This document shows positions 6,395 to 12,823 of a DNA stretch of 14,277 nt, piece by piece. The notes beneath the pieces are model-generated. The model saw nothing but the letters and a program-made list of their open reading frames with translations. It was not told the origin of the DNA and ran no database searches. The stretch's first letter is position 1. Each line of letters starts with the position of its first letter. The stretch comes from Paludibacter sp. (GTDB lineage: Bacteria > Bacteroidota > Bacteroidia > Bacteroidales > Paludibacteraceae): NCBI GenBank assembly GCA_018054805.1, contig JAGPIU010000007.1, positions 1-14,277 of the forward strand, given 5' to 3'. The position numbers were made by a program, and so were the translations under genes.

Positions 6395-6949
6395 ATGTCA
6401 AGAATAGGAAAGCAACCCATTAATATCCCTGCCGGTGTGACTGTTTCGGTCGCTAACACCACAGTGACAGTAAAAGGTCCTAAAGGAACCCTTATACAGG
6501 AGATTAACCCTAATATCTCTGTTGCCGTTGAAGGTAACGTTTGTACAGTGACTCGTCCCGACGACGAAAAACTAAACCGTTCAATGCACGGTTTGTATCG
6601 TTCACTGATTCAGAATATGGTAACCGGAGTATCTGAAGGATACAAAAAAACACTCGAGCTTATTGGTGTGGGTTATCGTGTATCGAATCAGGGACAAGTA
6701 CTTGAATTTGCTTTGGGTTACACCCATAATATTTTCATGAGCTTACCGCCTGAAATTAAAATTGAAACCAAGAGCGAACGTAACCAGAATCCCATTGTGA
6801 TTCTCGAAAGTGCCGATAAGCAATTAATCGGTCAGGTATGTGCCAAAATCCGCTCGTTCCGTAAACCTGAGCCTTATAAAGGAAAAGGTATACGCTTCCA
6901 GGGAGAGGTTGTTCGTCGTAAAGCAGGTAAATCTGCAGGTAAAAAATAA
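6395..6949 (+). CDS. rplF: 50S ribosomal protein L6 (uL6)
   Basis: The 184-residue product is L6, a two-lobed 23S rRNA binder near the factor-binding site and the sarcin-ricin loop. The first domain (about 1-80) starts MSRIGKQPINIPAGV and includes TVKGPKGTL. The second (about 81-184) includes ELIGVGYRV, FALGYTH and the hallmark RSFRKPEPYKGKGIRF, close to the C-terminus GEVVRRKAGKSAGKK. Length is typical (E. coli 177, Bacillus 179). The start at 6395 is set by a perfect Shine-Dalgarno sequence. Gene order rpsH-rplF-rplR is the standard spc order. Confidence 0.99.
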   Translation: MSRIGKQPINIPAGVTVSVANTTVTVKGPKGTLIQEINPNISVAVEGNVCTVTRPDDEKLNRSMHGLYRSLIQNMVTGVSEGYKKTLELIGVGYRVSNQGQVLEFALGYTHNIFMSLPPEIKIETKSERNQNPIVILESADKQLIGQVCAKIRSFRKPEPYKGKGIRFQGEVVRRKAGKSAGKK

Positions 6950-6970
6950 TTTACGTAAACTTGTGAAATT

Positions 6971-7315
6971 ATGTCAGTAAAATCAAATAGAAGATTAAGA
7001 ATAAAAGCTCATATCCGTCATAAAGTATCGGGTACAGCTCAAAAACCTCGTTTGACCGTATTTCGTAGCAACACGCAGATTTACGCTCAGGTAATCGACG
7101 ATGTAAAGGGAGCAACTCTCGCATCAGCATCCTCGTTAGGTATTAAAGAAAAAATGACAAAAACCGAACAGGCTGCCAAAGTTGGTGCACTTGTTGCCAA
7201 AGCTGCTCAGGAAGCTGGTATCACTACAGTGATATTTGATCGTAACGGTTATTTGTATCATGGTAGAGTTAAACAATTGGCCGATGCTGCCCGCGAAGCA
7301 GGTCTTAAATTTTAA
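6971..7315 (+). CDS. rplR: 50S ribosomal protein L18 (uL18)
   Basis: The 114-residue product is L18, which with L5 binds 5S rRNA and ties it to the 50S subunit. It starts with a basic arm ([25 protein letters not shown] read as two motifs, [10 protein letters not shown] and [10 protein letters not shown]), then [18 protein letters not shown]. It ends in the canonical [20 protein letters not shown] followed by EAGLKF. Length is typical (E. coli 117, Bacillus 120). The ATG at 6971 follows a TTGTGAAATT leader without a Shine-Dalgarno match. rpsE starts 18 bp later. Confidence 0.99.
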   Translation: MSVKSNRRLRIKAHIRHKVSGTAQKPRLTVFRSNTQIYAQVIDDVKGATLASASSLGIKEKMTKTEQAAKVGALVAKAAQEAGITTVIFDRNGYLYHGRVKQLADAAREAGLKF

Positions 7316-7333
7316 TCAGGTAAGTCAACGAAT

Positions 7334-7840
7334 ATGAATAAAGTAAAAACGACCAACGATTTGGAGTTGAAAGACAGATTGGTAGCTGTAAATCGTGTTA
7401 CCAAAGTGACAAAAGGGGGACGTACATTCAGTTTCTCGGCCATTGTGGTGGTTGGTAACGAAGATGGTATTGTAGGCTGGGGTCTGGGCAAAGCCGGTGA
7501 AGTAACTGCTGCTATTGCCAAAGGTACTGAAGCTGCTAAAAAGAACCTGATTAAAGTGCCGGTATACAAGGGAACTATTCCTCACGCACAATTATCGAAA
7601 TTTGGTGGAGCACAGGTGTTGATTCAACCAGCTTCAGCGGGTACCGGAGTAAAAGCCGGTGGTGCCATGCGTGCCGTACTCGAAAGTGTGGGAATTACCG
7701 ACGTACTTGCTAAATCAAAAGGATCTTCGAATCCTCACAACCTTGTAAAAGCTACTATCGTGGCTTTAGGTGAATTACGCGATGCGCATACTGTGGCTCA
7801 AAACCGCGGTGTATCACTCGATAAAGTGTTTAACGGTTAA
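7334..7840 (+). CDS. rpsE: 30S ribosomal protein S5 (uS5)
   Basis: The 168-residue product is S5, part of the mRNA entry channel and of decoding accuracy control. The N-terminal double-stranded-RNA-binding-like domain (about 10-75) holds [19 protein letters not shown], the loop where spectinomycin-resistance mutations fall in other bacteria, and [17 protein letters not shown]. The C-terminal S5 domain holds the motifs [20 protein letters not shown] and [14 protein letters not shown]. The Trp in GWGLGKA, where E. coli has GFGYGKA, is in my recollection usual for Bacteroidota. Length is typical (E. coli 167). It is separated from rpmD by 13 bases. Confidence 0.99.
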   Translation: MNKVKTTNDLELKDRLVAVNRVTKVTKGGRTFSFSAIVVVGNEDGIVGWGLGKAGEVTAAIAKGTEAAKKNLIKVPVYKGTIPHAQLSKFGGAQVLIQPASAGTGVKAGGAMRAVLESVGITDVLAKSKGSSNPHNLVKATIVALGELRDAHTVAQNRGVSLDKVFNG

Positions 7841-7853
7841 AATTGGAAGAATT

Positions 7854-8030
7854 ATGGCAACTATTAAAATAAAACAAGTTCGCAGTAAAATCAAATCGCC
7901 AAAAGTGCAGAAGCTTACGCTCGAAGCTCTCGGTTTGAAGAAAATGAATGCCGTTGTGGAACACGAAGCTACACCCTCAGTTTTGGGTATGGTAGCTAAA
8001 GTGAAACACCTGGTTGAAGTGATTAAATAA
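7854..8030 (+). CDS. rpmD: 50S ribosomal protein L30 (uL30)
   Basis: The 58-residue product starting at the ATG at 7854 is L30 of the large subunit. It begins MATIKIKQVRSKIKSP, then KVQKLTLEALGLKKMN, and ends with MVAKVKHLVEVIK, all in register with the 59-residue E. coli protein (KTIKITQTRSAIGRLPKH...LGLRRIGHTV...MVKGTIMINAVSFMVKVEE type layout). An in-frame ATG at 7770 would add 28 residues. They would lie inside the rpsE coding sequence in another frame and have no counterpart in the family, so I reject it. A GGAAGAATT leader precedes the chosen ATG. The S5-L30-L15 order is standard. Confidence 0.98.
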   Translation: MATIKIKQVRSKIKSPKVQKLTLEALGLKKMNAVVEHEATPSVLGMVAKVKHLVEVIK

Positions 8031-8059
8031 TAATAATTGACTCTTTAAAAAATTAAGAT

Positions 8060-8506
8060 ATGAATTTAAATAGTTTAACCCCTGCAGTAGGTTCGGTGAA
8101 AACCCGTAAGAGAATCGGTCGTGGTACAGGTTCTGGTTTAGGCGGAACTTCTACTAAAGGGCATAAAGGTCAGAAATCACGTTCGGGTTATTCACGTAAA
8201 GTGGGTTTCGAAGGTGGTCAGATGCCTATACAGCGTCGTTTGCCTAAATTCGGTTTCAAAAACGTGAATCGCGTTGAATTTAAAGCTATCAACCTCGAAA
8301 CCATCGAAGCTCTTGCACAGAGCGCAAAACTTACCAAAATTGGTTTGAATGAACTCCGCGAAGCCGGATTTATTTCACGCACTGCATTGGTGAAAGTTTT
8401 GGGCAAAGGAGCTTTGACTGTAAAAGTGGAAGTGGAAGCCAACGCATTTTCAAAATCGGCCGAAGAAGCTATCGTAGCTGCAGGTGGAACCGTAGTAAAA
8501 TTGTAA
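8060..8506 (+). CDS. rplO: 50S ribosomal protein L15 (uL15)
   Basis: The 148-residue product is L15, a late-binding large-subunit protein. Its glycine/arginine-rich N-terminal extension threads deep into 23S rRNA. This shows clearly at about residues 14-60: KTRKRIGRGTGSGLGGTSTK, GHKGQKSRSG, FEGGQMPIQRRLPKFGF. The globular C-terminal domain (about 75-148) ends in the usual SKSAEEAIVAAGGTVVKL. Length is typical (E. coli 144). A 29-bp AT-rich spacer precedes the ATG. The 76-bp space after it contains a strong hairpin between this gene and secY. Confidence 0.99.
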   Translation: MNLNSLTPAVGSVKTRKRIGRGTGSGLGGTSTKGHKGQKSRSGYSRKVGFEGGQMPIQRRLPKFGFKNVNRVEFKAINLETIEALAQSAKLTKIGLNELREAGFISRTALVKVLGKGALTVKVEVEANAFSKSAEEAIVAAGGTVVKL

Positions 8507-8512
8507 CCACAC

Positions 8513-8554
8513 GAAACGGGTCCCGTTCTGTAATTTATAGAACGGGACAGTTTC
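8513..8554 (+). promoter_or_regulatory. Strong hairpin between rplO and secY
   Basis: GTCCCGTTCT (8520-8529) pairs perfectly with AGAACGGGAC (8539-8548) over a nine-base loop (GTAATTTAT). The helix continues outward with GAAAC (8513-8517) and GTTTC (8550-8554) across a small GG/A internal loop. This is the most stable stem in the window by inspection. A T-run does not follow it (next bases ATGTTGACATTT), so it is not a classical terminator. It may set relative output of ribosomal proteins and SecY by partial termination, by RNase protection of the upstream message, or by controlling secY translation. Confidence 0.65.
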
Positions 8555-8582
8555 ATGTTGACATTTAAATAAATAATTACAC

Positions 8583-9923
8583 ATGAAATTCATAGAGACA
8601 CTTAAAAATATCTGGAAAATCGAAGACCTTCGTAGTCGATTGCTGACAACCATCTTGTTTGTGCTGATCTATCGTTTTGGATCGTTTGTCGTTCTTCCGG
8701 GTATTGACCCAACCGCTCTGACAGCGTTGAAAGATCAAACCAGTGGTGGTTTAATGGCCTTGTTGGATATGTTCTCTGGTGGTGCTTTTGCCAATGCTTC
8801 GGTATTTGCCCTGGGTATTATGCCTTACATTTCGGCTTCAATTGTGATCCAGTTGTTGACCATTGCGGTTCCTTATTTCCAAAAGATGCAACGCGAAGGC
8901 GAAAGCGGACGTCGGAAAATGAATCAGTACACACGTTACCTTACAGTTGCAATTCTGCTTTTGCAGGGTCCATCGTACCTTATCAACCTTAGTGTTCAGT
9001 TGGCTCAGGCCGGTTCGGCACTTCCTGAAAGCTGGTGGTTTACTATTTCATCGACCATTATTCTGGCAGGTGGTAGTATGTTTGTAATGTGGCTTGGTGA
9101 GCGTATTACTGATAAAGGTATCGGTAACGGTATATCATTTATCATTCTTGTGGGTATTATTTCCCGCTTCCCGGGAGCCGTGATCAAGGAATTTGCTTCA
9201 CGTGTAACCGATGCTGGTGGTGGTTTGGTAATGTTCCTGCTCGAGGTGGTTTTCCTTTTGCTGGTAATTGCTGCTTCTATTATGCTTGTTCAGGGAACCC
9301 GCAAAATTCCTGTGCAGTATGCAAAACGTGTGGTTGGTAATAAACAATATGGTGGTGTACGTCAGTATATTCCCCTGAAAATTAATGCTGCTGGTGTAAT
9401 GCCTATCATTTTTGCTCAGGCTATTATGTTTATTCCTGTTACACTTGCTCAGTTCTCAGGATCTGAAACTGTAAGCAGTTTTGTAGGTGCATTCATGAAT
9501 AACAATGGTTTCTGGTACAATCTTGTATTTGGATTGATGATTGTGGCGTTTACATATTTCTATACAGCTATTACTGTTAATCCAACACAAATGGCTGAGG
9601 ATATGAAACGTAATAATGGCTTTATTCCGGGTATCAAACCGGGTAAACGTACTGCCGAATATCTGGATACCATTATGTCGCGTATTACACTTCCAGGTTC
9701 TATCTTCCTGGCTATTGTAGCAATTCTGCCTGCATTTGCCTCGTTGCTCGGAATCAATCAGGAATTTGCACAGTTCTTTGGTGGGACTTCACTGCTTATT
9801 CTTGTAGGGGTTGTGCTTGATACACTTCAGCAAATAGAAAGTCATTTATTGATGCGCCATTACGATGGATTATTGAAATCAGGACGCATTAAAGGACGCT
9901 CAGGTGGAGCATCTGCATATTAA
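8583..9923 (+). CDS. secY: Protein translocase channel subunit SecY
   Basis: The 446-residue product is SecY, the membrane pore of the Sec system that exports unfolded proteins and inserts membrane proteins. Hydrophobic stretches fit ten transmembrane helices, beginning near residues 20-38 and ending near 401-420. The family motifs are QREGESGRRKMNQYTRY (about 103-119, first cytosolic loop), GIGNGISFIILVGI (179-192), GTRKIPVQYAKRVVG (238-252), LKINAAGVMPIIFAQ (265-279) and NPTQMAEDMKRNNGFIPGIKPG (about 333-354; the large cytosolic loop that contacts SecA and ribosomes). Length is typical (E. coli 443). As in most bacteria it closes the spc block. Here map follows directly with no adk between, as I recall for Bacteroidota. 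Confidence 0.99.
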   Translation: MKFIETLKNIWKIEDLRSRLLTTILFVLIYRFGSFVVLPGIDPTALTALKDQTSGGLMALLDMFSGGAFANASVFALGIMPYISASIVIQLLTIAVPYFQKMQREGESGRRKMNQYTRYLTVAILLLQGPSYLINLSVQLAQAGSALPESWWFTISSTIILAGGSMFVMWLGERITDKGIGNGISFIILVGIISRFPGAVIKEFASRVTDAGGGLVMFLLEVVFLLLVIAASIMLVQGTRKIPVQYAKRVVGNKQYGGVRQYIPLKINAAGVMPIIFAQAIMFIPVTLAQFSGSETVSSFVGAFMNNNGFWYNLVFGLMIVAFTYFYTAITVNPTQMAEDMKRNNGFIPGIKPGKRTAEYLDTIMSRITLPGSIFLAIVAILPAFASLLGINQEFAQFFGGTSLLILVGVVLDTLQQIESHLLMRHYDGLLKSGRIKGRSGGASAY

Positions 9924-9936
9924 AAATTAGTATTGA

Positions 9937-10716
9937 ATGATATATTTGAAGTCTGACGAAGAAATTGAATTGCTTCGTATCAGTAATCAGATTGTGGCTA
10001 AAACGTTAGCCGAAATTGCTAAAATCATTGCGCCGGGTGTCAGCACTGCTCAACTCGACAAAGTGGCTGAAGAATTTATTAGGGATAATGGTGCAGTACC
10101 GGGTTTTCTCGGTTACGGTGGGTTTCCCGGTTCTATTTGCACTTCAGTCAACGATCAGGTAGTGCACGGAATTCCTTCGGATAAAGTCATTCTTCAGGAT
10201 GGCGATATTATTTCGGTGGATTGCGGAGCTTATATCAATGGTTTTCATGGCGATTCGGCTTACACTTTCTGTGTGGGCGATGTAAAACCCGAAATCAGGG
10301 AATTACTTCGTACAACCAAAGAATCTCTTTACAAAGGTATTGAGCAGGCTCAGGAAGGACGACGACTCGGTGATTTGGGTTATGCAATACAGAATTATTG
10401 CGAAAGCAAAGGATACTCTGTAGTGCGCGAAATGATCGGACACGGTGTAGGACGCAATTTACATGAATCACCCGAAGTGCCTAATTACGGACGAAAAGGT
10501 AACGGTCCAATGCTTAAGTCAGGAATGACGATTGCCATTGAACCAATGATTAACCTTGGAAGCCGCCATTTGGTTTTCGAAAAAGATGGATGGACAACCC
10601 GTACACTCGATCGTAAACCTTCGGCTCACTTCGAGCATTCGGTAGCTATACGTAAAGGTAAAGCAGATATTTTATCAAGTTTTGAATATATTGAACAGAT
10701 AACAGGAGAAATTTAA
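9937..10716 (+). CDS. map: Type I methionine aminopeptidase
   Basis: The 259-residue product is a cytosolic metalloenzyme that removes the initiator Met from nascent proteins when the second residue is small. All five metal ligands of the pita-bread fold are visible: Asp95 (SVDCGAY), Asp106 (HGDSAY), His169 (MIGHGVGR), Glu202 (IAIEPMI) and Glu234 (FEHSVAI). The catalytic His78 in VVHGIPSD and His176 (LHESPE) are also present. There is no N-terminal zinc-finger extension, so it is the short type Ia form. Length is near E. coli MAP (264). It begins 13 bp after secY and ends seven bp before infA, and so is probably in the same transcript as the proteins it processes. Confidence 0.98.
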   Translation: MIYLKSDEEIELLRISNQIVAKTLAEIAKIIAPGVSTAQLDKVAEEFIRDNGAVPGFLGYGGFPGSICTSVNDQVVHGIPSDKVILQDGDIISVDCGAYINGFHGDSAYTFCVGDVKPEIRELLRTTKESLYKGIEQAQEGRRLGDLGYAIQNYCESKGYSVVREMIGHGVGRNLHESPEVPNYGRKGNGPMLKSGMTIAIEPMINLGSRHLVFEKDGWTTRTLDRKPSAHFEHSVAIRKGKADILSSFEYIEQITGEI

Positions 10717-10723
10717 CTTATTT

Positions 10724-10942
10724 ATGGCCAAGCAAACAGCAATTGAGCAGGATGGAACAATAATCGAAGCATTATCAAACGCAATGTTTCGGGTAGAACT
10801 GGAAAACGGACATGTGATAACTGCCCATATCTCCGGTAAAATGCGTATGCATTACATCAAAATTTTGCCCGGTGATAGAGTGAAAGTTGAAATGTCGCCC
10901 TACGATCTTTCGAAAGGAAGAATATCGTTCAGATATAAATAA
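10724..10942 (+). CDS. infA: Translation initiation factor IF1
   Basis: The 72-residue product is IF1, a single OB-fold protein that sits in the 30S A site during initiation and strengthens IF2 and IF3 action. The motifs [20 protein letters not shown] and the end [15 protein letters not shown] are almost identical to E. coli IF1, including the length (72). It starts seven bases after map. AGGAG at 10704-10708, inside the end of map, is 15 bases before the ATG, too far to be a good Shine-Dalgarno site. The map-infA-rpmJ-rpsM order also occurs in Firmicutes; in E. coli infA lies elsewhere. Confidence 0.99.
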   Translation: MAKQTAIEQDGTIIEALSNAMFRVELENGHVITAHISGKMRMHYIKILPGDRVKVEMSPYDLSKGRISFRYK

Positions 10943-11038
10943 ATCAGGAATCAGGTTGACGAGGAAACAAGAAGACGGAAATACTGAATAAGGCTATTAC
11001 AAGCAAAAGTAATTTAAACACAAATAAATATTTTCATC
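10943..11038. other. infA-rpmJ spacer, 96 bp, no clear element
   Basis: This gap holds a short direct repeat (ATCAGG twice at its start), a purine-rich middle and a weak five-pair hairpin, ATTAC/GTAAT at 10996-11013. I see no good promoter, terminator or reading frame in it. It could be a leader region for rpmJ, but nothing here supports a specific role. Confidence 0.5.
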
Positions 11039-11155
11039 ATGAAAGTAAGAGCTTCTGTAAAAAAGCGCACAGACGATTGTAAAATCGTTCGCCGTAAAGG
11101 GCGCTTGTATGTGATTAACAAAAAAAATCCCAAGTTCAAACAACGTCAGGGATAA
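11039..11155 (+). CDS. rpmJ: 50S ribosomal protein L36 (bL36), zinc-ligand-free
   Basis: The 38-residue product starts [17 protein letters not shown] and ends NPKFKQRQG. It has exactly the length and the termini of E. coli L36 (MKVRASVKK...HKQRQG). Zinc-type L36 uses Cys11, Cys14, Cys27 and His33. Here these are Thr11, Cys14, Asn27 and Phe33, so only one ligand remains and zinc binding is not expected. L36 is the smallest large-subunit protein and contacts 23S rRNA near the L7/L12 stalk base. I recall the same substitutions in other Bacteroidota, so this looks like a lineage trait. The gene lies between infA and rpsM, its usual place. Confidence 0.97.
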   Translation: MKVRASVKKRTDDCKIVRRKGRLYVINKKNPKFKQRQG

Positions 11156-11187
11156 TTTAAATTTTATAAGCAAAATAAATTAAGTTT

Positions 11188-11568
11188 ATGGCTATAAGAA
11201 TTGTCGGAGTAGATTTACCCCAGAACAAACGCGGGGAAGTTGGATTGACTTATATCTACGGAATAGGTCGCAGTAATGCAAAAAAGATTTTAGAAGAAGC
11301 AGGTGTTGATATCAACATCAAAGTCAAAGACTGGACTGACGACCAAGCAGCTAAAATCCGCGAAATCATTGGTGCCGGATATAAAGTGGAAGGTGACCTT
11401 CGTTCAGAAGTTCAACTTAACATTAAACGTTTGATGGACATCGGTTGCTACCGTGGAGTTCGTCATCGTGTCGGCCTCCCATTGAGAGGACAGAGTACTA
11501 AGAATAATGCCCGTACTCGTAAAGGTAAAAAGAAAACAGTTGCTAACAAGAAAAAAGCAACTAAATAA
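11188..11568 (+). CDS. rpsM: 30S ribosomal protein S13 (uS13)
   Basis: The 126-residue product is S13 of the 30S head, which contacts P-site tRNA and forms bridges with L5. It starts [20 protein letters not shown], then shows [15 protein letters not shown] (helix-hairpin-helix-like region), [20 protein letters not shown] and [10 protein letters not shown]. The tail is Lys-rich (to residue 126), as in other S13 proteins that reach toward tRNA. Length is typical (E. coli 118). In E. coli this is the first gene of the alpha operon and its leader binds S4. Here only a 32-bp AT-rich spacer precedes it, with no room for that pseudoknot, so S4 control, if present, must act elsewhere. Confidence 0.99.
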   Translation: MAIRIVGVDLPQNKRGEVGLTYIYGIGRSNAKKILEEAGVDINIKVKDWTDDQAAKIREIIGAGYKVEGDLRSEVQLNIKRLMDIGCYRGVRHRVGLPLRGQSTKNNARTRKGKKKTVANKKKATK

Positions 11569-11618
11569 GGTTTAACTGTTAGCGAATTTTAGAAAAGCTA
11601 AATAATTATTGAAATAAT

Positions 11619-12008
11619 ATGGCAAAGAAAACAGTTGCAGCCAAAAAGAGAGTCGTAAAAGTAGACGGTGTAGGTCAGTTGCACGTACATTCTTCTTTCA
11701 ACAACATTATTGTTACACTTACTAATGGTGACGGACAGGTTATTTCGTGGTCGTCGGCAGGTAAGATGGGATTCCGTGGCTCAAAGAAAAATACCCCTTA
11801 TGCAGCACAGATGGCTGCTCAGGATTGTTCAAAAGTTGCTTTCGATTTAGGCTTACGCAAAGTGAAAGCCTATGTAAAAGGACCGGGTAATGGTCGCGAA
11901 TCGGCTATCCGTACTGTACATGGTGCAGGTATTGAGGTAACCGAAATCGTGGACGTAACACCACTGCCACACAACGGTTGTCGTCCTCCTAAACGCAGAC
12001 GCGTTTAA
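11619..12008 (+). CDS. rpsK: 30S ribosomal protein S11 (uS11)
   Basis: The 129-residue product is S11 on the 30S platform, near the mRNA exit and the E site. The blocks [40 protein letters not shown] and [14 protein letters not shown] are canonical, as is the C-terminus [17 protein letters not shown]. The Asn-Gly pair in PHNGC is the site that becomes isoaspartate in E. coli S11. Length is exactly that of E. coli (129). The 50-bp spacer before it is AT-rich, with a weak stem (TTAGC/GCTAA). It is followed by the longest gene-free stretch of the window (198 bp). Confidence 0.99.
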   Translation: MAKKTVAAKKRVVKVDGVGQLHVHSSFNNIIVTLTNGDGQVISWSSAGKMGFRGSKKNTPYAAQMAAQDCSKVAFDLGLRKVKAYVKGPGNGRESAIRTVHGAGIEVTEIVDVTPLPHNGCRPPKRRRV

Positions 12009-12030
12009 TTTGAGAATTCGAAAATTACAG

Positions 12031-12050
12031 CCGCGGGCCTTGGCCCGCGG
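12031..12050. other. Perfect GC-rich palindrome after rpsK
   Basis: CCGCGGGCC is followed by TT and then by its exact reverse complement, GGCCCGCGG, 22 bases after the rpsK stop. Eighteen of the twenty bases are G or C, in a spacer that is otherwise AT-rich. As RNA it would form a very stable short hairpin. The bases after it (ATAAATAATTTG) do not form a T-run, so intrinsic termination is doubtful. It could act as an mRNA end-protecting or processing structure separating rpsM-rpsK from rpsD-rpoA-rplQ, or as a weak attenuator. Confidence 0.65.
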
Positions 12051-12078
12051 ATAAATAATTTGAAAATTTAAACAACAC

Positions 12079-12175
12079 GGTTTGTACGTACAAGGTATGT
12101 CCCGATTTAGTATTGCAGTCGAAAACCTCTCAGCAATCGCGGCATTATCGGTAAGTAAGGAGTAAACGACAAACT
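12079..12175 (+). promoter_or_regulatory. Candidate structured leader of rpsD (possible S4 autoregulatory RNA)
   Basis: By eye this region folds into a closed multi-helix structure. GGTTTGT (12079-12085) pairs with ACAAACT (12169-12175) as a closing stem. Directly inside, ACGTAC (12086-12091) pairs with GTATGT (12095-12100) over an AAG loop. CCGAT (12102-12106) pairs with ATCGG (12147-12151), and within that ATTGC (12112-12116) pairs with GCAAT (12133-12137). AAGGAG (12157-12162) would lie in the junction. The region is less AT-rich than the flanking spacer. S4 controls its own synthesis through leader RNAs in E. coli and Bacillus, and I recall a proposed S4 leader class in Bacteroidia. Identity with that class is not verified. 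Confidence 0.5.
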
Positions 12176-12206
12176 ATTTTTATCACAATAAAAAAATAAA
12201 AGAAAA

Positions 12207-12812
12207 ATGGCAAGATATATTGGACCAAAATCAAGAATTGCCCGTAAGTTTGGTGAAGCTATTTTCGGACCTGACAAAGTGTTATCGAAAAAGAATTACC
12301 CTCCAGGACAACACGGACAATCCCGTCGTAAAAAAACGTCGGAATATGGTATTCAGTTACGCGAAAAACAAAAAGCCAAATATACTTATGGCGTATTGGA
12401 AAAACAATTCCGTAACCTTTACGAAAAAGCTCAGAGTAATCCTGGTGTAACAGGTGTAATTTTGCTTCAGCTTCTCGAGTCTCGTCTCGACAACATTGTG
12501 TATCGTTTAGGTTTTGCACCTACACGTGCCGGTGCCCGTCAGTTGGTGAGTCACAAACACATTACTGTGAATGGTAAAGTAGTGAATATCGCTTCGTATC
12601 AGGTTCGTCCCGGTCAGGTTATTGCAGTTCGCGAGAAAGATAAATCAATGGAAGTTATCGCTGAATCGCTGAACGGTTTCAACCACACTAAATATCCGTG
12701 GATTGAATGGAACGCTGCTTCAATGTCGGGAACATATTTACATATCCCCGAACGCGAAGATATTCCTGAAAATATCAAAGAACAGTTAATTGTTGAGTTG
12801 TACTCTAAATAA
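12207..12812 (+). CDS. rpsD: 30S ribosomal protein S4 (uS4), cysteine-free type
   Basis: The 201-residue product is S4, a primary 16S rRNA binder that starts 30S assembly and influences decoding fidelity. The N-terminal domain (about 1-90) has the conserved [18 protein letters not shown]. The S4 RNA-binding domain lies at about residues 91-150 ([20 protein letters not shown], then [19 protein letters not shown]). The protein contains no cysteine at all, so the N-terminal zinc knuckle of some S4 proteins is missing. Length is typical (E. coli 206, Bacillus 200). The ATG follows an A-rich leader (AAATAAAAGAAAA). In other bacteria S4 represses its own message, and the structured 198-bp spacer upstream is a candidate target. 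Confidence 0.99.
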   Translation: MARYIGPKSRIARKFGEAIFGPDKVLSKKNYPPGQHGQSRRKKTSEYGIQLREKQKAKYTYGVLEKQFRNLYEKAQSNPGVTGVILLQLLESRLDNIVYRLGFAPTRAGARQLVSHKHITVNGKVVNIASYQVRPGQVIAVREKDKSMEVIAESLNGFNHTKYPWIEWNAASMSGTYLHIPEREDIPENIKEQLIVELYSK

Positions 12813-12823
12813 TAAGTGAAACC

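Noticed and set aside
7770..8030. A longer rpmD using the ATG at 7770 (86 residues).
   Set aside because: The extra 28 residues overlap rpsE in another frame and have no counterpart in L30. The ATG at 7854 gives the normal 58-residue protein.
8218..8556. A 112-codon open frame on the minus strand opposite rplO.
   Set aside because: It lies antisense to a clear L15 gene, its product resembles no family I know, and it reads through the rplO-secY hairpin. It is a shadow of the coding strand.
8555..8582. TTGACATTT at 8558 as a sigma-70 -35 box for secY.
   Set aside because: There is no matching -10 at the correct distance before the secY ATG, and this phylum does not use the TTGACA/TATAAT pattern.
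12097..12165. A 22-codon reading frame (ATG...TAA) in the rpsK-rpsD spacer that could encode a leader peptide starting MSRFSIAVENLS.
   Set aside because: A frame of this length is expected by chance, it has no properly spaced ribosome binding site, and the same bases are better explained by the proposed RNA stems. It would deserve another look if codon-level conservation were found.
12081..12180. Possible Bacteroidota promoter pieces (TTTG near 12081, TATTTTTA near 12175) upstream of rpsD.
   Set aside because: The two boxes are not at the spacing of the TTTG / TAnnTTTG consensus, and neither box pairs with a good partner elsewhere. No promoter is claimed.
12220..12450. A 76-codon open frame on the plus strand within rpsD in another frame.
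   Set aside because: It lies wholly inside the conserved S4 coding sequence, has no start signal and has no recognisable product.
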